Source of the DNA: Reyranella sp.
GTDB taxonomy: Bacteria > Pseudomonadota > Alphaproteobacteria > Reyranellales > Reyranellaceae
Length of the DNA: 64,000 nt
Direction of reading: 5' to 3'
Assembly: GCF_017305915.1 (NCBI RefSeq)
Contig: NZ_JAFKJN010000009.1
Location: 186,001-250,000, forward strand
Positions 27,311 through 35,391 of the stretch are shown here, piece after piece; within the stretch, counting starts at the first letter, position 1; the number at the start of each line of letters is the position of its first letter. Under the pieces are notes generated by a model. The model searched no databases. It was not told where the DNA came from and saw nothing but the letters and a program-made list of their open reading frames with translations. A program made the translations under genes and the position numbers.

Positions 27311-27484
27311 CAGCACCTGGCAAGACGATCATTCATTGCACGATCGCCCGCTAGAATTTCCTGTTCTCAGGGTAGGCCGAGCTGGTGGAACTCGAGTTTC
27401 GATCCGATCTGGGCAAACGCCTCGAAACTGCTTGGCACACGCTGGAGAGGCCGGCACTTGAGACGCGATTGGGCTAGGGCTCGT

Positions 27485-28279
27485 CTAGTATGCGAACGTA
27501 GCAATCATTCCCTCTTCGACCCAGCCACGTAAGAGGCCGGCGGCGCGAGCAGCCGCTCGACCCTCGCCGACATACGGCAACAGCGCTTCGCACATCTCAG
27601 GGAACGTCCGGCCTTCAACCATGACCTCGACCATGGCCGCCTCGTCCGGCTCCATTGAGCGGAAGTGGGTCGTGCGGTCGGGCCGCCAGACCACCCAGGA
27701 TACCGGGCCGGCTGCCGCCGCGACCTCGAGGTCGCCCGGCTCGACCTCATTGCGCGTCTGCCAGGCCTGCGGCACCTCGAACGAAAGCGACAGGCGATGC
27801 AGCGAGGGCAGGGGCGTGAAGGCAAGCGTTCCCCATGTCTCCGCCGGTAGGGCCATCACGTCTGCCGCCGCGACAGGCTGGGCATCCGGCGCATCGAACG
27901 CCTCGCCCAGCGCCCATTCGAAGCAGGCCATCTCGGCAGCGGCTGGAACGCTTTTGTAGGGCGCCGTGGCCGACAGGAAATCGGCGAGATACTGGCCGAA
28001 CCAGCGCACGGAGCGATAGCGCGATGGATTGGCGGCGATATAGGCGCGGGCCATGTGGTCGAAATCGGCGGGCCCGCACATTGCCATCAGGCCGGGATAG
28101 TCGGTGGTCAGCACTTCGATCAGGCGCCAGAAGTAGGCGTCGCGATAGACGCCGAGCAGAGTGAGGCGATCGGCCTTGCGCGTATCACGCACGGCGCCGG
28201 AAAACGCGTCGCTGGCGAGGACTAGGTAGTCCTGAAAGGCGCCCTGCAAGTCGCCCAGGGAGCCAGCGTTCGCGGTCAT
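27485..28279 (-). CDS. bufC: DUF2063 protein, bufferin-maturation partner
   Basis: A 264-residue DUF2063 (HvfC/BufC) protein: LGDLQGAFQDYLV at the start, then LLGVYRDAYFWRLIEVLTTD, FDHMARAYIAANPSRYRSVR and FEWALGEAFDAPDAQP. Members act with DUF692 enzymes in the modification of bufferin-type peptides, probably as recognition or partner subunits. Its ATG at 28279 overlaps the stop of the DUF692 gene (ATGA). It is the last gene of the bufABC unit; no DoxX gene follows directly, unlike in Caulobacter. Confidence 0.87.
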   Translation of the reverse strand: MTANAGSLGDLQGAFQDYLVLASDAFSGAVRDTRKADRLTLLGVYRDAYFWRLIEVLTTDYPGLMAMCGPADFDHMARAYIAANPSRYRSVRWFGQYLADFLSATAPYKSVPAAAEMACFEWALGEAFDAPDAQPVAAADVMALPAETWGTLAFTPLPSLHRLSLSFEVPQAWQTRNEVEPGDLEVAAAAGPVSWVVWRPDRTTHFRSMEPDEAAMVEVMVEGRTFPEMCEALLPYVGEGRAAARAAGLLRGWVEEGMIATFAY

Positions 28280-29109
28280 GCGGCCTGCCTCGTGGCCTCG
28301 GCGGCAATGCGGCGCGCGATGTTGAGCTCGGCGACCAGCTCGAGATACGGCGGGATGTCGGCGTCGCGCTCGATCATGGTCGGCACACCGAGGAAGAACC
28401 GCACCGCCTCGGCGTAGAGATCCCACACGTCGTCGATGATTGGGTGATCGTGCGTGTCGATGATGTGCGTGCCCTTGTTCAGGTGCCCGGCGAGATGGAA
28501 CTGGCGCACGCGCTCGCGCGGCATGGCACGCAGGAAAGCGCGGGCACCGAACCCGTGGTTGAAGGCGCTGACATAGACGTTGTTGACATCGAGCAGGATG
28601 TCGCAGTCGGCGCGCCGGGTGAGCTCGGCGATAAAGTCCCATTCCGTCAACTCGGAGGCGGCGTACGTGACGTAGCTCGATACGTTCTCCAGTACGAGCC
28701 GCCGGCCAAGATAGTCCTGCACGCGCATCACCCGCTCAGCGACGTGGGCGAGCGCTTCCTCGGTGTAGGGGAGCGGCAGGAGATCGTGCATGTTCAGCCC
28801 GCGCAGGCCGGTGAAGCAGAGATGGTCGGACACCCACATCGGCTGAACGCGGTCGATCAGCTGCTTGAGATCGTCGAGATAGCGCATGTCAAGCGGATCG
28901 ATCGAGCCGATCGACAGGGAGACGCCATGCAGCGCCATCGGATAGTCACGCCTGATACGGTCGAGCCAGTAGAGCGGGCTGCCGCCCGGCACCATGTAGT
29001 TCTCGCTGAGCGCCTCGAACCAGCTCACCTTGCCGGGATTGGCGACGATGTCCTCGTAATGGTCCGTCCGCAGGCCCAGGCCGAAATCGACGACGCTCTT
29101 CATGGCCAA
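28276..29109 (-). CDS. bufB: DUF692 multinuclear non-heme iron oxidase (MNIO)
   Basis: A 277-residue TIM-barrel DUF692 protein. GLGLRTDHYEDI and WFEALSENYMVPGG start the fold; HGVSLSIGSIDPLD, WVSDHLCFT, LENVSSYVTYA, LLDVNNVYVSAFNHG and FHLAGHLN contribute the expected His, Asp, Glu and Asn iron ligands. In bufferin operons MNIO enzymes convert cysteines of the precursor into thiooxazoles that bind copper. Its context here, bufA upstream and bufC downstream with overlap, is the known operon. Confidence 0.92.
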   Translation of the reverse strand: MAMKSVVDFGLGLRTDHYEDIVANPGKVSWFEALSENYMVPGGSPLYWLDRIRRDYPMALHGVSLSIGSIDPLDMRYLDDLKQLIDRVQPMWVSDHLCFTGLRGLNMHDLLPLPYTEEALAHVAERVMRVQDYLGRRLVLENVSSYVTYAASELTEWDFIAELTRRADCDILLDVNNVYVSAFNHGFGARAFLRAMPRERVRQFHLAGHLNKGTHIIDTHDHPIIDDVWDLYAEAVRFFLGVPTMIERDADIPPYLELVAELNIARRIAAEATRQAA

Positions 29110-29181
29110 CCATCTACTGTCAAAAGCCGGCGGGCGTCGCCGGTCGCTCGGGACGCCCGCCCGCTTTTTGCTCGATCGTCC

Positions 29182-29415
29182 TTACATCACCTTGCCGCCC
29201 GCATCGGTGCAGGCCTTGGTGTCCTTCACTTCGGCAAAACCCTGGCCCTTGCAGGCGTTCTGGCCCTTGGCAGGCGACTGGCCGCCCTTGCACGCGCTCT
29301 GGCCTTTGCAGGCATTGGCGCCGAGACACTTCACGCCCTCTGCATGTGCCGCCGTGGCGAGCGTGCCGGCAGCGAAGACAGACGCCGCTGTGATCAAGAA
29401 AGTGCGCTTGTTCAT
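29182..29415 (-). CDS. bufA: Bufferin precursor peptide (DUF2282)
   Basis: A 77-residue precursor with signal peptide (MNKRTFLITAASVFAAG, cleavage near AHA) and a mature core with five cysteines: VKCLGANACKGQSACKGG, QNACKGQG and KACTDAGG. The repeated ACKGQ pattern is typical of bufferins, ribosomally made and post-translationally modified copper-binding peptides of the periplasm. ATG 29415 is preceded by GGAGG. A SigF-type promoter lies 44 bases upstream of the start (-10 box), and bufB and bufC follow. Confidence 0.9.
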   Translation of the reverse strand: MNKRTFLITAASVFAAGTLATAAHAEGVKCLGANACKGQSACKGGQSPAKGQNACKGQGFAEVKDTKACTDAGGKVM

Positions 29416-29458
29416 GAGGATCCTCCGCATTGTGCGAGCGCGAGCTCGCTTCCTGTTC

Positions 29459-29484
29459 TTCGGGTGGACCCGTCCGAAGGTTAC
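29459..29484 (-). promoter_or_regulatory. SigF-type promoter of the buf operon
   Basis: On the minus strand GTAACC (29484-29479), 16-base spacer, CGAA (29462-29459). It matches the Caulobacter SigF consensus, and SigF is known there to drive a homologous bufferin operon. The sigma factor gene is divergent, starting about 110 bases away. Confidence 0.82.
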
Positions 29485-29593
29485 AGCGCGCACGGCAGAT
29501 TTCGCGTGATCGCTTTGGGGCTTCGCTGGCCTCCCCGCACCAAGGCTCTTCTTCCGAGTGGCGCCAGCTGACGACGATCATTAAACGTTGGCT

Positions 29594-30154
29594 GTGGCCG
29601 ACGTTCAGGTAAACGAAGCGGAATTGGCTGCGCTGATGCGGGCAGCCCAGGAGGGCGATTCTGCCGCCTATGGGCAGCTCCTTCGGGCCGTGACACCCCT
29701 TGTCCGGCGTGTGGTTGCCCGTCGATGGACGGGCTCCGACGACGCCGAAGACGTAGTCCAGGACGTCCTGTTGTCGCTGCATCAGGTGCGCCACACTTAC
29801 GATCCGCTCCGGCCGTTCCTGCCCTGGCTGATGGCAATCACCCGAAACAGGCTCGCTGACGTCCAGCGGCGGCAGGTGCGGCGCGCGCGAGGCGAGGTCG
29901 CCGTTGAGGTTCTTCCTGAAACCTTTTCCGGGGAGGAAACGAAGGAACTGGTAGATCGAATGGCGGACGCGGAAGCCCTGACCGAGGCGCTGGCGCGACT
30001 GCCGGCCGGTCAGCGGAAGGCCGTCGAATTATTGCGGATCAAGGAAATGTCACTCAAGGAGGCGTCGGACGTCAGTGGCATGTCGGTCGCGGCATTGAAG
30101 GTTTCGATGCACCGGGCAATGAGGACACTACGCGCTGTACTGACCAGACGATGA
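29594..30154 (+). CDS. sigF: ECF sigma factor, SigF type
   Basis: A 186-residue ECF sigma factor: region 2 AALMRAAQEGDSAAYGQLLR through DDAEDVVQDVLLSLHQVRHT and WLMAITRNRLADVQRR, and region 4 ALARLPAGQRKAVELLRIKE, MSLKEASDVSGMSVAALKVS. The linked NrsF-type partner and target promoters identify it as SigF type, which in Caulobacter responds to chromate, cadmium and oxidants. GTG 29594 is chosen; TTG 29588 is possible, and neither has a clear ribosome binding site. Its stop overlaps the start of nrsF. Confidence 0.88.
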   Translation: MADVQVNEAELAALMRAAQEGDSAAYGQLLRAVTPLVRRVVARRWTGSDDAEDVVQDVLLSLHQVRHTYDPLRPFLPWLMAITRNRLADVQRRQVRRARGEVAVEVLPETFSGEETKELVDRMADAEALTEALARLPAGQRKAVELLRIKEMSLKEASDVSGMSVAALKVSMHRAMRTLRAVLTRR

Positions 30155-30816
30155 TCATGAAGACGGAAAACCTGATAAGCACGTTGGCTGCGGACTCCGA
30201 AACGCCGACCCGGCGCCTCAGGCCGCCAGTTGTTCGTTTGGTCGTCTGGATCGCGGTGTCGCTGCCGTGGATCGCCCTCGTCGTGGCACTGATGGGTCTG
30301 CGGCCTGACTTGGCTACCAAGTTCCAGGAGCAAGGCTGGATCGTCGAGCAAGGCGCAGCGCTGGCAGTGGCGCTGAGCGCGGCGATGGCGGCATTCTGCG
30401 CCGGCGTGCCTGGGCGACCGATGTGGGAGCGTGCCGCGCCGGTACTGCCCTTGTTGGTCTGGCTTGGAACGCTCAGCGTGGGATGCCTTCAGGAATTTCT
30501 TTCGGCAGGCCCACAAGGTTTGGCATTCCAGACGGACTGGGCGTGCCTGCCAGGCATCGTGATGATTGGCTTGGTTCCCGGGGTTGCGATGGCTCTCATG
30601 CTGCGCCGAGGAGCGCCGATGGCGCCGGTCCTCTCGGTCGGATTGGGTGGGCTGGCCGCCAGCGCGCTCGCTGACTTCGGCCTTCGCCTGTCGCACCAGC
30701 AGGATGCAAGTCTGATGGTAATTGTATGGCAGGTCGGGACTGTCGTCCTGCTGACCACCTTCAGCGCCATATTGGGGCGGCGACTGGTGCGTTGGCGCCA
30801 TCGCCTTTCGTATTGA
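30151..30816 (+). CDS. nrsF: NrsF-type membrane anti-sigma factor (DUF1109)
   Basis: A 221-residue DUF1109 protein with about six membrane helices. It holds SigF inactive at the inner membrane in Caulobacter, and conserved cysteines there sense the stress. Here cysteines occur in AAFCAGVPG, SVGCLQEFL and DWACLPGIV; the DxxCL and LRRGAPMAP elements are the family core. The ATG at 30151 overlaps the sigF stop (ATGA), giving fixed stoichiometry of sigma and anti-sigma. Confidence 0.9.
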   Translation: MIMKTENLISTLAADSETPTRRLRPPVVRLVVWIAVSLPWIALVVALMGLRPDLATKFQEQGWIVEQGAALAVALSAAMAAFCAGVPGRPMWERAAPVLPLLVWLGTLSVGCLQEFLSAGPQGLAFQTDWACLPGIVMIGLVPGVAMALMLRRGAPMAPVLSVGLGGLAASALADFGLRLSHQQDASLMVIVWQVGTVVLLTTFSAILGRRLVRWRHRLSY

Positions 30817-30857
30817 GCACGGTGCGCGCAGGCGATTCGTGGGTGTCTCGGGTCGCC

Positions 30858-31112
30858 ATGATTTGGCATTGCTGTATCAGCGACGGTGTTCCGCGCCGCT
30901 CGATGGCGGTGGCTGCGATTGTCGGCAGCATTCTCAACCTGATCAATCAGGGAGATGTGCTCTTCGGGGCGGGCCGAGTCGATTTTACGAAAGTGCTTTT
31001 GACCTTCGCCGTCCCCTACTGTGTCGCGACCTATGGCGCGGTTTCGTTTCGGATGAGGATTGCGAAATCTTTCGACCGTACTTCGTCGGACGACTCCCGA
31101 GCGAAGTCCTGA
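30858..31112 (+). CDS. NrtS-like small membrane protein
   Basis: An 84-residue protein with two likely membrane helices: AVAAIVGSILNLINQGDVLF and KVLLTFAVPYCVATYGAVSF. This pattern is that of proteins annotated NrtS (nitrate/nitrite transporter family), though transport has little direct support. ATG 30858 fits homologue length; GTG 30822 is an alternative. It follows nrsF by about 40 bases and may be in the same transcript. Confidence 0.65.
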   Translation: MIWHCCISDGVPRRSMAVAAIVGSILNLINQGDVLFGAGRVDFTKVLLTFAVPYCVATYGAVSFRMRIAKSFDRTSSDDSRAKS

Positions 31113-31239
31113 TAGCTCGCCTTGCCGTGGAAGGCTGAAGATCCCGGATTCACTTTCGAGTTCCCAGCAACCTTGTGATGGCATCTCGCAGGCTGCAGGA
31201 GGGCTCGTGCATCGAAATACAGAATTTTCAGTGCGCCGT

Positions 31240-31265
31240 GTAACTTTCCCGCACATCTGTCCGAA
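31240..31265 (+). promoter_or_regulatory. SigF-type promoter of the thioredoxin-ccdA operon
   Basis: GTAACT (31240-31245), 16 bases, CGAA (31262-31265): one mismatch from consensus at the last base of the -35 box, shared with the MFS promoter. The thioredoxin ATG is 51 bases downstream. Confidence 0.68.
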
Positions 31266-31316
31266 CTTCCGTCTGTGGCACCTGCGATGGTGCCCTATCG
31301 AATTTGGGAGCGGAGC

Positions 31317-31712
31317 ATGGTCGACCGGCGTTGGCTGCTGAGGGCGGCAATCGTGTTCATGGGGACGGCGGCGTCGAGTGCCGTAGCAGCCTTCGACGCA
31401 AAAGGCTTCGACCTCAAGGAGTTCGAGGGAGCGCAAGGCGCCGGAAAGTCGATCCTCGTCGAGGTGATGGCACCGTGGTGCCCAACCTGTAAGGCTCAGG
31501 CGCCGATCCTTGGCGAGCTTTTGGCAAAGCCCAAGTTCAAGGATCTGGTCGTTTTCAAGATCGACTTCGACAGTCAGAAGGACTTGCTAAGGAAGTTCGG
31601 TGTTTCGATGCAGAGCACCTTGATCTCATTCAAGGGCGCTAAGGAAGTCGAACGATCGACCGGCAACACAAATACCGCGGCCATTGAGGCCCAGCTCGAC
31701 AAGTCTCTCTAG
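31317..31712 (+). CDS. Periplasmic thioredoxin-like protein
   Basis: A 131-residue thioredoxin-fold protein with a signal peptide (RRWLLRAAIVFMGTAASSAV) and the active site MAPWCPTCKAQAPIL (C-P-T-C). The remaining fold (VVFKIDFDSQKDLLRKFGV, MQSTLISFKGAKEV) is complete, with the cis-Pro position changed to S-T-L. It likely reduces or isomerises periplasmic thiols using electrons from the CcdA protein encoded nine bases downstream. ATG 31317 has GGGAG and GGAG upstream. Expression is probably SigF-dependent. Confidence 0.85.
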   Translation: MVDRRWLLRAAIVFMGTAASSAVAAFDAKGFDLKEFEGAQGAGKSILVEVMAPWCPTCKAQAPILGELLAKPKFKDLVVFKIDFDSQKDLLRKFGVSMQSTLISFKGAKEVERSTGNTNTAAIEAQLDKSL

Positions 31713-31720
31713 GAGCTCCA

Positions 31721-32440
31721 GTGTTGGCGACTATCGGACTCGCGCTGCTGGCAGGGCTCCTCTCGACCTTGTCGCCCTGCGTTCTGCCCCTGATCCCGCT
31801 GGTCTTGGGGGCGGCACTTTCGCAGCACAGGTTGGGGCCGGCCGCCCTTTCAGCAGGCCTTGCCCTCTCGTTCACCGCGATCGGCCTGTTCGTGGCCACT
31901 GTTGGGTATGCCATCGGCCTCGACGGTGGCGTATTCCGCGGCGTATGCGCTGCGCTCATGCTGGGTATGGGCCTCATCCTCCTCGTGCCGCACTTCCAGT
32001 TGAGGTTGGCGTCGGCGACAGGACCCATCGGCAGTTGGGCCGAGAGCCATTTCGGCGGCGGGGCCAGAGCCGGTCTGTCCGGACAATTCGCCGTCGGGCT
32101 GTTGCTCGGTGTCGTTTGGGCTCCTTGTGCCGGGCCGACATTAGGGGCGGCGTCGGTTTTGGCCGCCCAAGGTGAAAGGCTCGACCAGGTCGCCGTCACT
32201 ATGCTGGTATTCGGCATCGGCGCGTCGCTGCCACTTATGGTGCTAGGAACACTCTCACGTGAGACCATGTTGCGCGTTCGTGGCCGTCTGATGACCACGG
32301 GCGCCGGCGCCAAATTCGTTCTGGGCGCTGTTCTGGCGACCTTGGGAACGCTCATACTTACCGGCTTCGACAAGCGTCTCGAAGCTCTGGCGGTCGATCT
32401 TTCGCCCGCATGGCTCACCGCGCTGACAACGCGCTTCTAG
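31721..32440 (+). CDS. CcdA-family thiol:disulfide membrane transporter
   Basis: A 239-residue inner-membrane protein with six helices. Both redox cysteines are present: LLSTLSPCVLPLIPLVLG in helix 1 and GVVWAPCAGPTLGAASV in helix 4, as in CcdA and DsbD-beta. It passes electrons from cytosolic thioredoxin to periplasmic acceptors, here presumably the thioredoxin-like protein upstream. GTG 31721 follows GGAG. Unlike the CcdA-like protein at 23082, its cysteine pair is intact. Confidence 0.88.
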   Translation: MLATIGLALLAGLLSTLSPCVLPLIPLVLGAALSQHRLGPAALSAGLALSFTAIGLFVATVGYAIGLDGGVFRGVCAALMLGMGLILLVPHFQLRLASATGPIGSWAESHFGGGARAGLSGQFAVGLLLGVVWAPCAGPTLGAASVLAAQGERLDQVAVTMLVFGIGASLPLMVLGTLSRETMLRVRGRLMTTGAGAKFVLGAVLATLGTLILTGFDKRLEALAVDLSPAWLTALTTRF

Positions 32441-32484
32441 GCCTGATGCCTGTGGCACGCGAACAAACCTGGAAAGGAAGAACG

Positions 32485-33147
32485 ATGAGCACTCTCACCT
32501 CCCGTCGGGCGATCCTCGGCTGGTCGCTCGCTACTGCGCTTGCCGGTGCAACCACCTTCGCGCGTGCGGCATCCCCGCTCAAAATGGACTTCGTCACGCA
32601 CGCCACGTTCTTCTCGGGCGAGATGAAGCTGCCCAAGGTGCTCGATCCGCATGTCTTCGTTCGTGATTCAGCCGCGCCGGAAGGAGTCGGTCCGCAAGGG
32701 ATCAAGCATGTCGCCGGTGTCCGCCCGCCCTTCATCGATCAGGATACTCCGACGTCTGCTCTATTCACGGCGGAGAACAAGCCGCTTGGCTTTGATCTGA
32801 AGACGTGGCTTGCTGCGAAGGGCGTTGTGACGATTTCCGAACAGACCGGAAAGGTTCGGCTAGACGCGTCGTTCACCGGTCTGAAGCCGGGTGGCACCTA
32901 CAGCCTGTTCGAGAATCATTTCGACCAGAAGCCGGTAGGCTTCACACCAATGGATGGCACCGGCCAATCCAATTCATTCGTTGCTCAACCCGACGGCAGC
33001 GCCAGAGTCAGCCTGATGCCGCCGCATGTCCCCACGCACGCAAACGCCGTACTGCTGGTCTATCACAGCGACAGTCAGGCTCATGGAGTTGAGCGTGGCC
33101 GCATCGGTGTGGACGCCCATCATCAGCTCATTGCGCGGCCGGAATAG
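32485..33147 (+). CDS. Secreted protein of unknown function in the thioredoxin operon
   Basis: A 220-residue protein with a twin-arginine-like leader (TSRRAILGWSLATALAGATT, cleavage near ARA). The mature part lacks cysteines and has repeated G-T/G-S turns (GLKPGGTYSLFENHFDQKP, VSLMPPHVPTHANAVLLVYH) suggesting a beta-sandwich fold. GGAAAGGAAG precedes ATG 32485. It is the third gene of the SigF-type operon after thioredoxin and CcdA. I do not recognise the family. Confidence 0.7.
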   Translation: MSTLTSRRAILGWSLATALAGATTFARAASPLKMDFVTHATFFSGEMKLPKVLDPHVFVRDSAAPEGVGPQGIKHVAGVRPPFIDQDTPTSALFTAENKPLGFDLKTWLAAKGVVTISEQTGKVRLDASFTGLKPGGTYSLFENHFDQKPVGFTPMDGTGQSNSFVAQPDGSARVSLMPPHVPTHANAVLLVYHSDSQAHGVERGRIGVDAHHQLIARPE

Positions 33148-33544
33148 GGCCGGCGTCGCAAGGAGCACGTCAGCGGGAATATGCGGAGCGAGTCGCGGCA
33201 GCTCCCTGAGACTGGCACGAGCTGCCGTTCGCAAGGCGCTCCGGGAGGGAGCGGATAATCGCCGCGCCCCCTTTTCGGGCACGGGTAATTGTCCCTGCCG
33301 AGCAAGTGAACGCCGGCGGCGGAACGCGATTCCGAGTCCCATCGCTGGTCGAGATTAAGCGGATGCTTCCTCTCACCGGACATACGGCTTGTGTCCCAAA
33401 AGGAGGCGCCGTCGAGGTGGTTGGGGGGCCATCGCGACGGCGCCGGCGGCCCAGTGGGGTCGGGGGGACGTTCTGGGCCGCTCTAAACGCTATGGCTTCT
33501 ATGCACTGTTCGATTTTGTAACGTCACCTCTCGCGCCGCGGTGC
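33148..33544. other. Gene-free interval
   Basis: About 400 bases between convergent genes with no convincing coding sequence. Short frames on both strands lack motifs. No SigF-type site is present: the GTAACG near 33519 lacks a CGAA at the proper distance. Confidence 0.5.
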
Positions 33545-34021
33545 TCACGCGCCATAGTTCGAGGGCGGATGATCGCTGCGGAACTTCTTCAGGATCAGAT
33601 GGTCGAGCGAAACCGGGCCAGGACCGGCGATGCCAAGCCAGGCAAACATCACGAAGTAGGACACTTCCTCGAAGCCGAGCAGAGTTTCGAGCGAATCGAC
33701 GTCGGCCCATTTTGCGGAAATGATGGCCACCACCATGATCACCATCATCGGCACCGACATGAATCGGGTGAGTAGCCCAATCAGCAAGAACAGGCCGCCC
33801 AGGAATTCCATCCCGGAGACGAATGGCGTGAGCACCTCAGGCAGAGGAATGCCCCATCCTCTGAAGTTCTCGATCATGCGCGGCAGCATGTGCAGCTTCG
33901 CCCAGCCGCTCCACAGGAATACCCAGCCGACCACGATGCGGACTGCGAGAGGTGCTAACCACGTGAGGTAGCTCGCCACGAGCCTCGACCAGTCATAGAA
34001 GATTGTTATCAAAATGTTCAT
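33545..34021 (-). CDS. DoxX-family membrane protein (bufD-like)
   Basis: A 158-residue protein with four membrane helices: LAPLAVRIVVGWVFLWSGWA, FVSGMEFLGGLFLLIGLLTR, MMVIMVVAIISAKWA and VMFAWLGIAGPGPVSLD. DoxX proteins are the usual fourth member of SigF-driven bufferin operons. Here the gene stands alone, but directly upstream, in frame, is a GTG-AAC-AAG-CGC start like that of bufA, and a SigF-type promoter precedes that. I infer deletion of bufABC from a second operon. ATG 34021 is the homologous start; a read-through start at GTG 34127 is possible. Confidence 0.8.
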   Translation of the reverse strand: MNILITIFYDWSRLVASYLTWLAPLAVRIVVGWVFLWSGWAKLHMLPRMIENFRGWGIPLPEVLTPFVSGMEFLGGLFLLIGLLTRFMSVPMMVIMVVAIISAKWADVDSLETLLGFEEVSYFVMFAWLGIAGPGPVSLDHLILKKFRSDHPPSNYGA

Positions 34022-34173
34022 TGGGTAGAGCCCTTTTTGACGATGCTCAGACAGACCGCGAACGCGGAGGTTGTCGTTTACAGCGCCTTGCCGCCGTTGG
34101 CCGTGCGCGACGAGTATGCGCTTGTTCACAAAAGGCCTCCTCCCCGACGAGCATTGCACCTGCCTTTTCCTTA

Positions 34174-34200
34174 TTCGTCCGAAGCGTCCGCAAAGGTTAC
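34174..34200 (-). promoter_or_regulatory. SigF-type promoter before DoxX
   Basis: On the minus strand GTAACC (34200-34195), 17-base spacer, CGAA (34177-34174). A GGGAGGAGG ribosome binding site and GTGAACAAGCGC follow, as in bufA. The spacer is one base longer than at the other sites. The stretch 34201-34615 beyond it holds no gene that I can support. Confidence 0.65.
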
Positions 34201-34615
34201 AGACGCGAACCAAGATCTTTTTCGCTCGTCCGCCTACCTCCGATGCGCTTGTTCCTTTGTGCTGCTGGCGACGCCGAGGCTCCGGTCCAAAGTCGCGCCC
34301 TTGCCAGGCGCTTCGACCGAGAACGGTTCTCATACCGTCCTATGAAGCCGGCGAAGGGACGCCATCGCATTAGCCACCGACCTGGCATGGCGTTCAGTGC
34401 GATAAGCACGTAACGCTCCCGACCTGCCGTACGACGATCAGCGACCTTGCGTCTGTCGTGTAGAAGAGTCGAACGCCGAAATCGGCCACGGTGGCGGCTT
34501 CTGCAAGGTTCACCCATGTAACGTGAACCTTGCAGATGGCTGAAGAGATCGCGCCAACGCACGATCCGATGGCACGCCTGACCCTATTACGTCGGGAGCG
34601 AGGACCTTACTCTGG

Positions 34616-35104
34616 TCAAGAGCCGGACGTTCTGCGTTGCTCGTAGAAGCCGATCAGAGACACCATGTCCGCGGGCTCAACTCTGCCGATCGGCCCAGAA
34701 CTGTAGGTCGAGGAAACCACCTTGCCGTCAGGCCCCACGATGAATTCCGCCGGCTGGACGAAGTTGCGCGTGGGTTCCCACCAGGCACCGATCGCATCGG
34801 CCGTCTGCCGCGTAACGCCCCAAGCCAGCGGGTAGGTCAAGGACAACGATGCCGCCAGCTCGTGTGTCTTGTCTTCGGAATCCACGCTGGCAGCTATGAC
34901 GCTCGCGTCCAGTTCCTTCAGCTTATCGAGGTTGCGTTGCAGGTCGGCCAACTGCCGGCGACAATAGGGTCACCAATGTCCTCGATAGAACAAGGCAATG
35001 CGGTACCGCCCGTCCAGTTCACTGGGAAAGCGAATCGACTTTCCGCCGACAAGCGTCAAAGAGAGCTCCGGAAAGATGTCGCCGGCATTCAGTCGATTTG
35101 CCAT
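34616..35104 (-). CDS. Peroxiredoxin-like selenoprotein (TGA read as Sec at residue 45)
   Basis: A 162-residue AhpC/TSA-type protein if the TGA at 34972-34970 is decoded. The N-terminal part is MANRLNAGDIFPELSLTL and ends IALFYRGHW; after the TGA the same frame continues PYCRRQLADLQRNLDKLK and runs to AEFIVGPDGKVVSSTYSSG. Relatives read FYRGHWCPYCRRQL, so TGA replaces exactly the peroxidatic cysteine of the CxxC. The protein probably reduces peroxides. ATG 35104 has GGGAG upstream. A stop-codon mutation is the alternative, but the downstream frame is fully conserved and a stem-loop follows. Confidence 0.8.
34945..34972 (-). promoter_or_regulatory. Candidate bacterial SECIS of the peroxiredoxin-like gene
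   Basis: After the UGA (34972-34970) and 12 bases, CGGC (34957-34954) pairs with GCCG (34948-34945) around loop AGUUG, with G in loop position 2, 17 bases from the UGA. Position and loop G fit bacterial SECIS rules; the stem is short. Confidence 0.5.
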
Positions 35105-35298
35105 GTCGTGCTCCCAAGTCGGTCTCGCCGATAGTCGTGTTTCCGAACTCGTCGGACAGTCACGCAACGCATACCTATCCAATGAACCTAAAGGATAGCG
35201 TCAGGCGACATCGTTGACGGGAGCGGCGTAAGTATTCAAGTCGTGATTGAAGCCCGACGGCGAGCGTGAGCATAAAACTTCAAGAAGGCTCACCCGCT

Positions 35299-35324
35299 GT
35301 AACCTTTGGTCTTCGCCGAACGAA
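35299..35324 (+). promoter_or_regulatory. SigF-type promoter of the AhpD-like selenoprotein gene
   Basis: GTAACC (35299-35304), 16 bases, CGAA (35321-35324), a full consensus match. The ATG is 68 bases after the -10 box. No equivalent site faces the divergent peroxiredoxin-like gene. Confidence 0.8.
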
Positions 35325-35391
35325 GGATGGCGGGGAAGTGTGCGCTTGGTGTTGTTGAGAACAAAAGCTTACGGCGACAGGATCAGGGAGA

